A DNA stretch of 64,000 nt from Dyadobacter arcticus. Its GTDB lineage: Bacteria > Bacteroidota > Bacteroidia > Cytophagales > Spirosomataceae. The stretch is from NCBI RefSeq assembly GCF_011762185.1, contig NZ_JAASQJ010000006.1, forward strand, positions 1 through 64,000, in the 5' to 3' direction. The notes under the pieces were generated by a model. It was not told the DNA's origin. It did no database searches and saw only the letters and a program-made list of their open reading frames with translations. A program made the translations under genes and the position numbers. Every line of letters begins with the position of its first letter. Position 1 is the stretch's first letter. This document shows positions 24,809 to 33,855 of this stretch, piece by piece.

Positions 24809-27532
24809 TCAGGAGCGGTCTTTTCTTGATCTGCGCTTCCTTTTTTCTTTGCTGTTTGTGGGTTTATTGGATTCTATTTCTTCCTTCGACTTTGGAAAAT
24901 AAGGCGCCAGTTGCACTTTAATTTCTTCACGAAAAGCATTTTTCACGCCTTCAAGCGCTGCTACTTTAATATCACCATTCAAACGATCTTCTCTTAACAG
25001 CCTTACAACAGCCTCTTCACCAGGCCAGCTCGCACCAAGATATCTGGCCGCATTCTTTCGAACAGATGCAGGTTCATCAGCATTCAAAGCAACATTACGA
25101 AGTAAATAGACGGATTCTGTGCTTCCTACGGTCTGGATAGATGCAAGCAAGGCCGATTTCTTCGTCTCGTTCATACTTTCCAGCTTCTGGGTGACATAGG
25201 AGATTCCCGCTTGTTCAAGTAATAACCCACCTGCATCCCGACCCAAAACCTCATTGGATTTATCGAGCGCCAATTTCAAAAGCCGGTCATTTTCAGATTC
25301 TAGCTCATAGCGGGTCATCAAATCAATGTAATGATCGGTACCATATGTTTCGTCCAGTAACTTATTTAATGCATTAAGACCTTGCTGAGAGTTAGTTACA
25401 AAAGATTTATCCAAATGAAGCAACGCCAGCTTGCTAACCTCAATACGATCTGAGGAATTGACAGTTAATACATTCAGTAAAGCCTGTGATTTCTCATAAC
25501 CCGCGCGGAAAAAGTCGAACGCGCGGAAATAACGAAGCCGGCTTTTAAAACTTACACTCGTATCCGCAGCAAGATCGGTCAGATACGGAATGGCTTGCCG
25601 GGTCCGTGCGAGCCAGATGATGTCCTTGCCTGCGTCGGTCGACCCCGGTTTCGCTCCCGCCCTTTCCAGCCAAGCAGGAAAAATACGCTCCCACTGATCG
25701 TAAGCGCCAATGCTCAATGCTTCTACCGACCACCGGTCTCTACCTTTATATTGCTTCGCCAGCTGCAGCCAGACATCCAAAGCCTCGTAAGTATGGTTAT
25801 GGTTGATCGCCAATGCACATTCCCTTCTGACCTGCGGGTCGGGATCGGCGGTCAGACGCTTGATGTATTCGGTTGGGTCACTATTCCGTTGGCGAACCGC
25901 ACGCAATGCGGTAATCTTGATGTTAGGGTTCAAATGACGAAAACCAATATCAAGCGCGCGATAATTGAAGCCCTCGATTCTATTCAAAACCCACAAAGCC
26001 CTTGCACGCAGCTTTGGATTAGCATTGTATTTATTGAACAATTCTTCCAGAAAAGGCTCCGCATTCCAGCCATGTTTTATACAGGCATTCCAGGCCATAT
26101 ACCGCATAGATAAGTTGGGGCTTTGCAAAGCCTGGACAGCTTGTTCAGGGATATTTAAATCAAAAACAGGAATTTTGTATGGCGTCGCGGTAGGAGCTAC
26201 GCGGAAAATCCGGCCCCGGCTTTTATCCTTCATTTGATTTGACCCAATTACAGGATCATACCAATCTGATATGATCAGGGAACCATCTGGCGCAACGCAC
26301 ACATCGGTAGGACGAAACCATTTATCTTTTGCTCCTTCGACGATTGGAATGATGCCATTGGATTTATAGCCGGCACCATCATTCTGGACAGGAAATGCGC
26401 TTACATAATTTTGTCCTGCATCGGCAAGTACAATCTGATCCCAATATTTGCGGGGCAATAGCTCACCTTCATAAATGGTCATTCCCATCGGAAATCCTGA
26501 GCCTGTTTCCAGCAGATCAGGCACTACACCCGGATCATTCTGATGCCAGTGACGACGGGGAATTTCGTCTTCCAGGTTCGTCCGGTTTAATCGCCAGCTT
26601 GCCCCTGTCATTTCATCGATATACCCAAAATTGCCGTTTTCCATTACATAGGAAACACGGTCGCCACCATTTCCGGGTTCTTCCTGGTCAGATTGCCACA
26701 TCGTTCCGTAACTATCCACGGCTACTTCGAAGCCATTGCGGAAATTTTCGGCCATGATCTCAACTTTTGTGAAATCCTGTTCACACCTGAAAACGACTCC
26801 CTGCTTAAATTGCCGGAAGTCGATTGGTCTTTCGTATTTATCAAGAAGCGGCCGATCCTGTCCGTCCACAAGCTGTTGTCCAGCATTTCCGTAGTTGAAG
26901 TAAAATTTCCCGTCAGGCCCGAATACGAATGCATGAATGCCCGCATCATTCTGACTTCCTCCTATGCCTTTGAATAAAACTTCCTTTGTATCCGCCTTAT
27001 CGTCGCCGTCTGTATCTGTAAAAAGCCAGACATATGGACTTTGAGAAACAACCGCCTTATTGCCCATCACCCAAATCCCGAGAGGCGCATTGATTTCGGG
27101 ACCCTGGTAAAATACTTTGGTAAGGTCCGACTTGCCGTCGCCGTTTTTGTCCTCCAAAATCAGGATCCGATCACCCATCCCCAGCTCCGATTTGCCGTTT
27201 ACCGCAGGTCTGTAATTATAGGCTTCGCAAACCCAGACCCTGCCTTTATGGTCTACATCAATGTTAATCGGGTTGATCACATCGGGTTCAGAGGCAAACA
27301 ATGTTGCTTCCAAACCATCGGCCACTTTCAGCCCTGCGACCGCATTTCTGGCAAACCGCTTTTCGGGTTCAGAGAGGGCAGCATATACACTATCCGGATT
27401 AGTAACCTCTAATGAATCAACAACTTGACAAAAGCCGTAAACTTGGAGAAGGAAAGAATTTGCCGCGAGTAATAAGGCAAATCTTTTTAAATTGAATTGT
27501 TTCAAAACAAAAATTGATGACGCAGACCACAC
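24809..27532 (-). CDS. Membrane-bound dehydrogenase-like beta-propeller/HEAT protein without cytochrome domain
   Basis: This 907-residue protein has a leader-like hydrophobic segment at about 14-34, then a six-bladed propeller region (GLEATLFASEPDVINPINIDVDHKG onwards to about 470) of the TIGR02604 membrane-bound dehydrogenase type, followed by HEAT-like helical repeats to about 870. The C terminus ends in a Lys/Arg/Ser tail. It is a close paralogue of 28956-32045 but lacks that protein's C-terminal CxxCH cytochrome c domain. The start is uncertain: GTG 27532 is given, and a TTG at 27505 would give a cleaner leader. Quinoprotein-like sugar oxidation is the family guess, and with no haem the electron acceptor must be a partner. 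Confidence 0.82.
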   Translation of the reverse strand: MWSASSIFVLKQFNLKRFALLLAANSFLLQVYGFCQVVDSLEVTNPDSVYAALSEPEKRFARNAVAGLKVADGLEATLFASEPDVINPINIDVDHKGRVWVCEAYNYRPAVNGKSELGMGDRILILEDKNGDGKSDLTKVFYQGPEINAPLGIWVMGNKAVVSQSPYVWLFTDTDGDDKADTKEVLFKGIGGSQNDAGIHAFVFGPDGKFYFNYGNAGQQLVDGQDRPLLDKYERPIDFRQFKQGVVFRCEQDFTKVEIMAENFRNGFEVAVDSYGTMWQSDQEEPGNGGDRVSYVMENGNFGYIDEMTGASWRLNRTNLEDEIPRRHWHQNDPGVVPDLLETGSGFPMGMTIYEGELLPRKYWDQIVLADAGQNYVSAFPVQNDGAGYKSNGIIPIVEGAKDKWFRPTDVCVAPDGSLIISDWYDPVIGSNQMKDKSRGRIFRVAPTATPYKIPVFDLNIPEQAVQALQSPNLSMRYMAWNACIKHGWNAEPFLEELFNKYNANPKLRARALWVLNRIEGFNYRALDIGFRHLNPNIKITALRAVRQRNSDPTEYIKRLTADPDPQVRRECALAINHNHTYEALDVWLQLAKQYKGRDRWSVEALSIGAYDQWERIFPAWLERAGAKPGSTDAGKDIIWLARTRQAIPYLTDLAADTSVSFKSRLRYFRAFDFFRAGYEKSQALLNVLTVNSSDRIEVSKLALLHLDKSFVTNSQQGLNALNKLLDETYGTDHYIDLMTRYELESENDRLLKLALDKSNEVLGRDAGGLLLEQAGISYVTQKLESMNETKKSALLASIQTVGSTESVYLLRNVALNADEPASVRKNAARYLGASWPGEEAVVRLLREDRLNGDIKVAALEGVKNAFREEIKVQLAPYFPKSKEEIESNKPTNSKEKRKRRSRKDRS

Positions 27533-27606
27533 AAAAACCGTTTAAAAATACGGCTTGTTTGCTGAATAAGGAAGAGGATACTCAAAGTTATTCAATTTGA
27601 ATAAAA

Positions 27607-27628
27607 TGTTTTGTTATATTACAAAACA
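27607..27628. promoter_or_regulatory. Palindromic operator candidate before a two-gene unit
   Basis: TGTTTTGT (27607-27614) and ACAAAACA (27621-27628) form a perfect 8-bp inverted repeat with a six-base spacer, 21 bases before the GTG at 27650. The second gene encodes a likely DNA-binding domain, so autoregulation is plausible. Confidence 0.5.
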
Positions 27629-27649
27629 ATTCAATATTGATTTGCCGTT

Positions 27650-27835
27650 GTGAAAGAAAAAATAAAGCAGCTTATCGCGGAACAATTATTTCGAAGGGGC
27701 CAATTAAAATTTAACCTTCACAACTATGAGACCGCCGGGCTACTTACTGATGTTATCAGAGATCAAATTTTGGATGAAATGAACGCAATTGACCAAACAA
27801 TTGGCAAGCTGAACGAATTACTAAAAGCTATCTAG
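27650..27835 (+). CDS. Small helical protein of unknown function
   Basis: This 61-residue protein, starting at GTG, is predicted to be helical throughout, with charged N-terminal LIAEQLFRRGQLKF and a C-terminal leucine-rich segment (IDQTIGKLNELLKAI). I recognise no family. The next gene starts seven bases after its stop, so the pair form an operon, preceded by a palindromic repeat. It lies in a small-gene island between two paralogous dehydrogenase genes. Toxin, antitoxin or co-factor roles are open, and the size and pairing are only suggestive. Confidence 0.55.
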   Translation: MKEKIKQLIAEQLFRRGQLKFNLHNYETAGLLTDVIRDQILDEMNAIDQTIGKLNELLKAI

Positions 27836-27842
27836 CAATTAA

Positions 27843-28271
27843 ATGATTTACTCAATGGAAGATCTAATTAGAAGATTGAATGAAGCCGACAGCCTAGTGG
27901 AATACGAATTGGCAAGTAAAGCCTGTCTGGACTATTTTTCCACAGCTACTGAAGCCGAACGTGCCGTAGTGAGAAAGGCACTACTTAACAAGGGTGATGA
28001 AATCCTGCTTAAGGCGAAAGAGTCCCGCCAAAAGGCTGCTGAACTCATCGCAGAATATGAAAATTCCGAAGTTAATATAGAAATTGATGGTCGAAAATAC
28101 CCACTAAGTGAATGGGTAACTATGAAAGAATATTGTCGGCGCTTTGGCCTCAAAAACACAATGGTGATCAATAACTGGATAACTCGCCAAATCATACCCA
28201 AAGAGAACATTCTAAATATCAGCCAGTTAAATGACCTAAGATTAATTAAGGCGGTACCCTATAAAGGTTAA
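27843..28271 (+). CDS. Protein with C-terminal MerR/excisionase-like HTH
   Basis: This 142-residue protein has a helical N-terminal half (about 1-75) and a C-terminal half that looks like a winged helix-turn-helix: SEWVTMKEYCRRFGLKNTMV followed by INNWITRQIIPKENILNISQLNDL. The form is a MerR/excisionase-type domain that picks a target by helix and wing. Together with the 61-residue gene seven bases upstream, it makes a two-gene unit with a palindrome in its leader. Function is unknown; self-regulation or control of a neighbouring element is inferred. Confidence 0.6.
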   Translation: MIYSMEDLIRRLNEADSLVEYELASKACLDYFSTATEAERAVVRKALLNKGDEILLKAKESRQKAAELIAEYENSEVNIEIDGRKYPLSEWVTMKEYCRRFGLKNTMVINNWITRQIIPKENILNISQLNDLRLIKAVPYKG

Positions 28272-28329
28272 ATTTTCAAAGTTGATTGGGTTGGATCAGG
28301 ATTCGCTCTTGATATATTCAAGTACTAAC

Positions 28330-28620
28330 CTATCCTGGATATTTTTTGTGATTAAGGCGATTATCAAAAATGGATAGCAAAATTATGCTTTGAGGCTTAA
28401 TTGCAAAAAATAGGGATGTCTGAGGAGAGGCAACACAACGCCTAATTTCTTTCTGTTCTATGACAACAGGAAATTGTTTTGGATATTTCCGAATACGATC
28501 AATTTTAAAATCTATCTCACTCAGCACCCGCAAAGCAATTACTTCACTCCAAGTTGAGAAAAGGTATTCGGTCAAAATTTCATACTCGAAAATAGCGCGT
28601 TCAGTCCACTCTAACTCCAT
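28330..28620 (-). CDS. ParE/RelE-type toxin
   Basis: This 96-residue protein begins MELEWTERAIFEYEILTEYL and ends with a basic patch before FFAIKPQSIILLSIFDNR, the usual layout of ParE/RelE-family toxins. It starts at ATG 28620, overlapping the antitoxin stop by one base (TGATG), as is common for toxin-antitoxin operons. ParE members poison gyrase and RelE members cut mRNA, and the sequence does not decide. The antitoxin precedes it, in the usual order. Confidence 0.8.
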   Translation of the reverse strand: MELEWTERAIFEYEILTEYLFSTWSEVIALRVLSEIDFKIDRIRKYPKQFPVVIEQKEIRRCVASPQTSLFFAIKPQSIILLSIFDNRLNHKKYPG

Positions 28621-28874
28621 CAATGTCCGGAATACTTGATGCGCATTTCTTCAATTTTTTTGTCAATTATTGACCTTGCCTGCTCATGTCCGGCGACACG
28701 CCCTGCCTCTAAATCTTTTAATCCTTCACCAATGCCAAAAAGCTCGGCCTGCGAAATGTCCTCGAATAAATCCTCCTCATTTTCAAGACTGAACTTGAAA
28801 CCAAGCTCAGTCAGTACCTTCTGTAAAACAGAGATATCCTTATATTCTTCTATTTCTACTCTAAGTGTTGTCAT
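28620..28874 (-). CDS. Antitoxin paired with the ParE/RelE-type toxin
   Basis: This 84-residue acidic protein has an N-terminal strand (TTLRVEIEEYKD) and a helical second half ending KKIEEMRIKYSGH that would wrap the toxin. No obvious ribbon-helix-helix is readable, so the family is not assigned. Position, size and the one-base overlap with the toxin support the role. A promoter with TTG and TAGGTTTA boxes lies directly upstream (28879-28908), giving a very short leader. Confidence 0.72.
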   Translation of the reverse strand: MTTLRVEIEEYKDISVLQKVLTELGFKFSLENEEDLFEDISQAELFGIGEGLKDLEAGRVAGHEQARSIIDKKIEEMRIKYSGH

Positions 28875-28878
28875 GTAA

Positions 28879-28908
28879 TAAACCTAACAAAAAAAAATGT
28901 TAAATCAA
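28879..28908 (-). promoter_or_regulatory. Promoter of the ParE-type toxin-antitoxin pair
   Basis: Read on the minus strand, TTG (28908-28906) and TAGGTTTA (28886-28879) are separated by 19 bases, matching the Bacteroidota consensus. The ATG begins four bases after the -7 box, so the transcript would be nearly leaderless. Confidence 0.5.
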
Positions 28909-28955
28909 TCTGATATACCTAATTGATCCCATCTTTAATTGCGAGAAATTATTCG

Positions 28956-31900
28956 CTACTTCTTCTTAAGACTACTTAAATAATCAACCAAACTTACCAA
29001 CTCCTCGGTACTCATAGCATCCTGCAAGCCAGCTGGCATCATCGAATCTTTAAGCTGTTTCATGGATTTCACCTTTGACATTTTATATTCCTGGGTAGTG
29101 CCGCCGGGCAGTTTCAGTATCAGATCGGTTTCTGTTTTACTGGCTACTATTCCTGTTACGGTTGAGCCATCTTTGAAAGTGACTTCAAAGCCTTCATAAC
29201 CGAAGCCGATCCCTGCGCTCGGATCAAAAATGGCCGCATATTCGGCCTCTTTTGTCAGCTTACCTCCTATTTCAGAGAGTTTAGGGCCAAAATCCATTCC
29301 TTCGCCATTCACCTGATGACATACTGAACAATAGGAAGTAAATACTTGCTTGCCTTTTGCAAGGTCTCCTTTCATCGTCAATAATTGGGTCATTTCAGGG
29401 TGTTTGCGGGTTGAGGTGCTGACACTGCCAGCTTCCATGTATTTGGCGGCTTCCAGTTTGATTGACTTCCGCCAAGCGCCACTGAGCCCTTGAACAGCAG
29501 CTGTTTTCACTTCTCCATCTAACTTACCGTCTTTTAGCAACAACAGAACCTGATCTTCACCAGCCATCGTACCTCCCAATGATTTGGCAGAAATGGTTCT
29601 CAAACTCGCCGGATAATCACTATCCTGCGCCACTTTCTTCAATATTTCCAAAGATTCTTTACTACCAGAGGATTTTAATGCTGTCAAAATACTTTCGCTC
29701 TTAGCCTGATCGCTGCCTTTGATGATTTTCCAGACCAAATCGCCGCCTCCCTGTTTCATAACCTGTGAAGCTGCCGCCATACCTATTCTGGTAGACGATT
29801 GGTTGATAGCCATTTCCAGCAATCGATCATTTTCGGAGGCTAACTCATATTTGCTTACCAATTCAAGATAGGCGGGGGTTCCAAATGAAGCATCCAGCAT
29901 TTTCTTTAATGCAGCCATCGCTTCTGGCGTTTCCTTCACAAATCCGGGATCCAAATGTCGAAATGCCAATTCATTAATCTGCGTTTGATCCTTAGTGGTA
30001 CCCTTCATCATTTTCAGTAAGGCCAGTGATTTCTCGTTAGCAGCCGTATTGAAATCGAATGCGCGGAAATATCGTAAACGACTTTTCAAATCCACATTGG
30101 GATCGCCAGCCAATGAAGCAAGCAATGGAATGGATTCCTTTCCCCGTGAACGCCAAACAATGTCTTTACCGGCTTGTGAACCCGTCGGATTAGGTCCCAC
30201 TTTTGCAAGCCACTCTTTAAAAAACGGGTCCCATTGATTGTCAGCCGCAATGCCGAGTGCTTCCAGATACCAGCGATCTTTACCGTCGTAATGCTTAGCC
30301 AGTTCCGCCCAAATTGCCGGAGCGCCCGCCGAAGTGTTATGGTGAAGTACCAATGCGCATTCCCTGCGCACCTGCGGCTCGGAATCTTTGGATAATAATT
30401 TGAGATAGCTGATCATGTCCGCATCCTTCACCTCGCTGGCAGCCCTTAATCCCGCAATCCGCATATCTGAATTGGGATCTTTGACGGCCTGATCAATTGC
30501 TTTCTTACTGGTTGCAGACCATTTGCTCAATACCCACAATGCCCTTGCACGCATCCGGTAATCTGCTTTTTTGTCGGCAAAAAGTTTTTGTAAAGGAGCC
30601 ACCGTCTTGTCGCCCATTTTATTAATCGCTTCCCAGGCGAGGTATCTTACCGAAAGATTGGGGCTTTGTAATGCTTCAACCGCACCTTGTGGCGTTGTTA
30701 AATCTGCTTTTGAAGCGCGGTAAGGACTATTGGCAGGTGCAACTCGATATACCCGACCTCTTGCCTGATCGCCAGCCTGGTGACCGCCTACGCCCGGATC
30801 ATACCAATCGGAGACGATGAGTGAACCGTCCGGCGCAACGCAAACATCGCTTGGACGGAACCATTGGTCTCTTTTGCCATCGACAATGTTGACAATTTTA
30901 GCGGCATAACCTGCGCCGGATTTTTCAACCGGATACGAGCGAAGCACATTATGTCCCGGCTCGCAATGGATCATTTGTCCCTGAAATTCTTTTGGCAGTA
31001 ACTTACCCTCGTACACAATCATCCCGGTTGGCGAACCAGAGCCAGTTTGTAATAAATTAGGTACCACGCCCGGATCATTCAAATGCCAGTGACGGTAAGG
31101 AATCGAGTCCTCCATATTGGTACGGTTCGCACGCCATCCGGCTCCGGTAACTTCGTCGGTGTAGCCATAATTGCCGTATTGCATTACATAATTGATGCGC
31201 ACGCCTTTGTTACCATCATCATCATTGTCCGACTGCCACATGGTTCCATAGCTATCCACGGCTACTTCGTAATTATTCCTAAAATTATTTCCAAGTACCT
31301 CAATGTTCTTAAAATCAGGATCGCAACGAAACACCATTCCCTGTTTTAACTTCTTGAAATCAATAGGCTGACCATCTTTTCCGACAATTGCATTTCCTTT
31401 TCCATCCAATAACTTCCCACCTTCATTTCCGAAATTGAAATAAAGCTTTCCGTCAGGACCAAACACAAATGCATGCATTCCGTGATCATGCTGCTCCCCG
31501 CCTATCCCTTCAAAAATCACTTCTTTTTTATCTGCCTTCGAATCACCATCTTCATCTGTGAACAACCACACATACGGGCTTTGTGAAACGATCACCTTGT
31601 TACCCATCACCCAAACTCCCAAAGGCGCATTGATTTCTTTCCCCTGGTAAAAAACAGTCGTTTTGTCTGACTTACCGTCTCCATCCGTGTCTTCCAGAAT
31701 TAGGATCCGGTCTCCTTCGTTCTTAGTCGGGTTACCGTTGATCGCCGGACGATAATTGTATGCTTCGCAAACCCAAACCCTGCCCAAATGATCCACATCA
31801 ATGTTCGTTGGATTGGTAATGGTGGGTTCTGAAGCAAAAAGGGTGGCCTCGAGACCCTCCGTTACGGACAAGCCCGCGACCGCATATTTGGGTGAACGCT

Positions 31901-32045
31901 TCTGTGCTTCCGTCAGGTCTTTGTACAAGCTATCGATCGTCGAGCCGTGAAATGTACTTGGGTTTGATCGCTGGTAACTCGCTATCATTAGTCCTGCCAG
32001 CAGGAAGCCCGCCGGAAAGAGCAATAGGTTTTTTCTGAAATTCAT
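28956..32045 (-). CDS. Membrane-bound dehydrogenase-like protein with C-terminal cytochrome c
   Basis: This 1029-residue exported protein has a leader (hydrophobic to about 24), a propeller region from about 50 to 480 of the TIGR02604 type (GLEATLFASEPTITNPTNIDVDH, GIGGEQHDHGMHAFVFGPDGKLYFNFGN), HEAT-like repeats to about 860, and a cytochrome c-type domain with haem-binding SYCSVCHQ at about 902-909, ending with the AGLQDAMSTEELVSLVDYLSSLK segment. The sixth-ligand region EGMDFGPKL follows. It is probably a periplasmic dehydrogenase that passes electrons to the respiratory chain. The paralogue at 24809-27532 lacks the haem domain. A small-gene island separates the two. Confidence 0.88.
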   Translation of the reverse strand: MNFRKNLLLFPAGFLLAGLMIASYQRSNPSTFHGSTIDSLYKDLTEAQKRSPKYAVAGLSVTEGLEATLFASEPTITNPTNIDVDHLGRVWVCEAYNYRPAINGNPTKNEGDRILILEDTDGDGKSDKTTVFYQGKEINAPLGVWVMGNKVIVSQSPYVWLFTDEDGDSKADKKEVIFEGIGGEQHDHGMHAFVFGPDGKLYFNFGNEGGKLLDGKGNAIVGKDGQPIDFKKLKQGMVFRCDPDFKNIEVLGNNFRNNYEVAVDSYGTMWQSDNDDDGNKGVRINYVMQYGNYGYTDEVTGAGWRANRTNMEDSIPYRHWHLNDPGVVPNLLQTGSGSPTGMIVYEGKLLPKEFQGQMIHCEPGHNVLRSYPVEKSGAGYAAKIVNIVDGKRDQWFRPSDVCVAPDGSLIVSDWYDPGVGGHQAGDQARGRVYRVAPANSPYRASKADLTTPQGAVEALQSPNLSVRYLAWEAINKMGDKTVAPLQKLFADKKADYRMRARALWVLSKWSATSKKAIDQAVKDPNSDMRIAGLRAASEVKDADMISYLKLLSKDSEPQVRRECALVLHHNTSAGAPAIWAELAKHYDGKDRWYLEALGIAADNQWDPFFKEWLAKVGPNPTGSQAGKDIVWRSRGKESIPLLASLAGDPNVDLKSRLRYFRAFDFNTAANEKSLALLKMMKGTTKDQTQINELAFRHLDPGFVKETPEAMAALKKMLDASFGTPAYLELVSKYELASENDRLLEMAINQSSTRIGMAAASQVMKQGGGDLVWKIIKGSDQAKSESILTALKSSGSKESLEILKKVAQDSDYPASLRTISAKSLGGTMAGEDQVLLLLKDGKLDGEVKTAAVQGLSGAWRKSIKLEAAKYMEAGSVSTSTRKHPEMTQLLTMKGDLAKGKQVFTSYCSVCHQVNGEGMDFGPKLSEIGGKLTKEAEYAAIFDPSAGIGFGYEGFEVTFKDGSTVTGIVASKTETDLILKLPGGTTQEYKMSKVKSMKQLKDSMMPAGLQDAMSTEELVSLVDYLSSLKKK

Positions 32046-32149
32046 AGGTGAAGTAATTGTGTTTCCGACCGAAACGAATTTGTGTTATTCTTAAATGAAA
32101 GAATGTTAATTTTAGAGTATAAGAGACAATCCACCTGTCATTTACTATC

Positions 32150-32737
32150 ATGAGCAAGACTTTTTTTTCCTTAATCGCTGTTTGTCTGGCACTTCGTGTT
32201 GCAGGGCAGAGCGTTCCGTCCGCTGACGTTCAGATCAAAACTGCGGTGCTGGCGGCACCCTCCGAGAAACAAGCCGGTGCAAAAGTTTACGGATATACTC
32301 CCGACGGCACATTTGGTATACTCCGCAATGGCAGTAATGATTTCGTTTGTCTCGCTGACGATCCTAAGAAAGATGAAATTAGTGCGTCTTGCTACCCAGC
32401 CACATTAGATCCCTTTATGGAGCGCGGACGAATGTTGGCGAAAGAAGGAAAGAACCCCAAAGAAATCTTTGACATCAGAGAAAAGGAAGTGAAAGATGGC
32501 AAGCTGTCGATGCCCAAACAGTCTACCACATTGTATGTTCTTTCCGGCTCAAAAGATAATTACGATCCTGCAACCGGTGCTTTAAAAAATAGCTACCTGC
32601 GCTACGTAGTCTACATTCCGTTTGCAACTTCCGAAAGTACTGGTTTGCCGCTCAAACCCGATATGCCTGGAATGCCCTGGATCATGGATCCCGGCACCCA
32701 CAGAGCGCATATCATGATCAATCCGCCTAAACCCTGA
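32150..32737 (+). CDS. Secreted protein of unknown function
   Basis: This 195-residue protein has a signal peptide (1-19) and a mature domain with ADVQIKTAVLAAPSEK near the start, a FVCLADDP segment, and a strongly conserved-looking end: SYLRYVVYIPFATSESTGLP, MPGMPWIMDPGTHRAHIMI. I know this protein type as a recurrent hypothetical protein in several phyla but not its function. It is divergent from the dehydrogenase gene (104 bases between starts) and 116 bases before the esterase on the same strand, so it could share regulation with either. Confidence 0.65.
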   Translation: MSKTFFSLIAVCLALRVAGQSVPSADVQIKTAVLAAPSEKQAGAKVYGYTPDGTFGILRNGSNDFVCLADDPKKDEISASCYPATLDPFMERGRMLAKEGKNPKEIFDIREKEVKDGKLSMPKQSTTLYVLSGSKDNYDPATGALKNSYLRYVVYIPFATSESTGLPLKPDMPGMPWIMDPGTHRAHIMINPPKP

Positions 32738-32853
32738 CCTGCGTCGGCTTCTCGAGTGTAAGCGAATGGACCATTGCAGGCGAAAAGTTTATGTGGTTCT
32801 ATTTGAGGGTATATCGGGCGCCCGGGATTCTTTTCGATGAAAATGACGGATTA

Positions 32854-33780
32854 ATGAAAATCACAAAAAACGTTCTCATCGCGATGAGCCTTCTCGTCTC
32901 ATCCTATAAAGTCATGGCACAGACCGAAACGATCAATCTTTGGCCAGACGGCAAAATTCCCAATTTCAAAAACAATAGCATTGAGGAAAAGTCGGTCACC
33001 GATGCCCAGGGAATTCTTCGGATTAGCGGTGTAACCGTACCAACACTGGCAGTTTACGTTGCGCCAAAAGAGAAGGCTACGGGCGCATCCGTGGTCATAT
33101 GTCCAGGTGGAGGATATGGTATCCTGGCGGCATCGCACGAAGGGAGCGACTTTGCCCAATGGTTTAATGATCGCGGCATCACTGCTTTTGTATTGAAATA
33201 CCGGCTTCCATCCGAAAAAGGCATGGAACACCAACACGAAGTCCCGTTGATAGATGCCATGCAGGCCCTGAAGCTGATCAGGCAAAATGCGACCAAATGG
33301 AATGTTGATGGTCAGAAAATTGGCATTATGGGGTTTTCAGCAGGTGGCCACCTGGCAGCGACACTTTCAACGCATTTTAATATAGGGCCAAAAGCGTTAG
33401 AAGAAGCGAAACCGAATTTTTCAATTCTGCTATATCCCGTCATATCTTTTATGCCTAGCATTGCGCATGCCGGCTCCCGGGATAACCTGCTGGGGCCGGA
33501 AAAATCTGATGAACTGATTAAATATTACTCCAATGAATTGCAGGTAAGCAGCCAAACGCCTCCTGCGTTTTTAGTACATGCCATGGATGACACGGGCGTC
33601 CCGGTTGAAAACAGCATTGAATACTTTCTCGCTCTAAAAAAGTTTAAAATCCCTGCTGAAATGCACTTATACCCAAGTGGCGGCCACGGTTACGGCATGC
33701 GCACAGAAGGAAAAGGCTCGCTGGCAGGCTGGCCAGCGGCTATGGAAGGGTGGTTGAGGGCGATGGGGTATATGAAATAA
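32854..33780 (+). CDS. Secreted alpha/beta-hydrolase, acetylxylan esterase-like
   Basis: This 308-residue protein starts at ATG 32854, giving a signal peptide to about 23 (ending VMAQ). The oxyanion-side motif CPGGGYG, the nucleophile GFSAGGH, the acid in VHAMDDTGVP and the histidine in PSGGHGYG match BD-FAE/acetylxylan esterase-like enzymes of carbohydrate-degrading bacteria. The open frame extends upstream to 32791, but that N terminus is not leader-like. Substrate is probably an acylated polysaccharide. It lies just ahead of the Xre-RES pair with an unrelated promoter. Confidence 0.82.
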   Translation: MKITKNVLIAMSLLVSSYKVMAQTETINLWPDGKIPNFKNNSIEEKSVTDAQGILRISGVTVPTLAVYVAPKEKATGASVVICPGGGYGILAASHEGSDFAQWFNDRGITAFVLKYRLPSEKGMEHQHEVPLIDAMQALKLIRQNATKWNVDGQKIGIMGFSAGGHLAATLSTHFNIGPKALEEAKPNFSILLYPVISFMPSIAHAGSRDNLLGPEKSDELIKYYSNELQVSSQTPPAFLVHAMDDTGVPVENSIEYFLALKKFKIPAEMHLYPSGGHGYGMRTEGKGSLAGWPAAMEGWLRAMGYMK

Positions 33781-33810
33781 CTTACCATTTCAATTATCAA
33801 TTTCTTTTGT

Positions 33811-33855
33811 TAAATTTACTGTCAAATGACTCTTGCAGTCCAATCATTTGACAGT
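33811..33855 (+). promoter_or_regulatory. -7 box and perfect palindromic operator of the Xre-RES toxin-antitoxin operon
   Basis: TAAATTTA at 33811-33818 resembles the -7 consensus. From its last base, ACTGTCAAATGA (33818-33829) is repeated as a perfect inverted copy, TCATTTGACAGT (33844-33855), with a 14-base spacer; the copy ends right before the ATG at 33856. A perfect 12-bp repeat in this place strongly suggests a dimeric Xre-type repressor site, with the antitoxin controlling its own operon. Confidence 0.75.
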
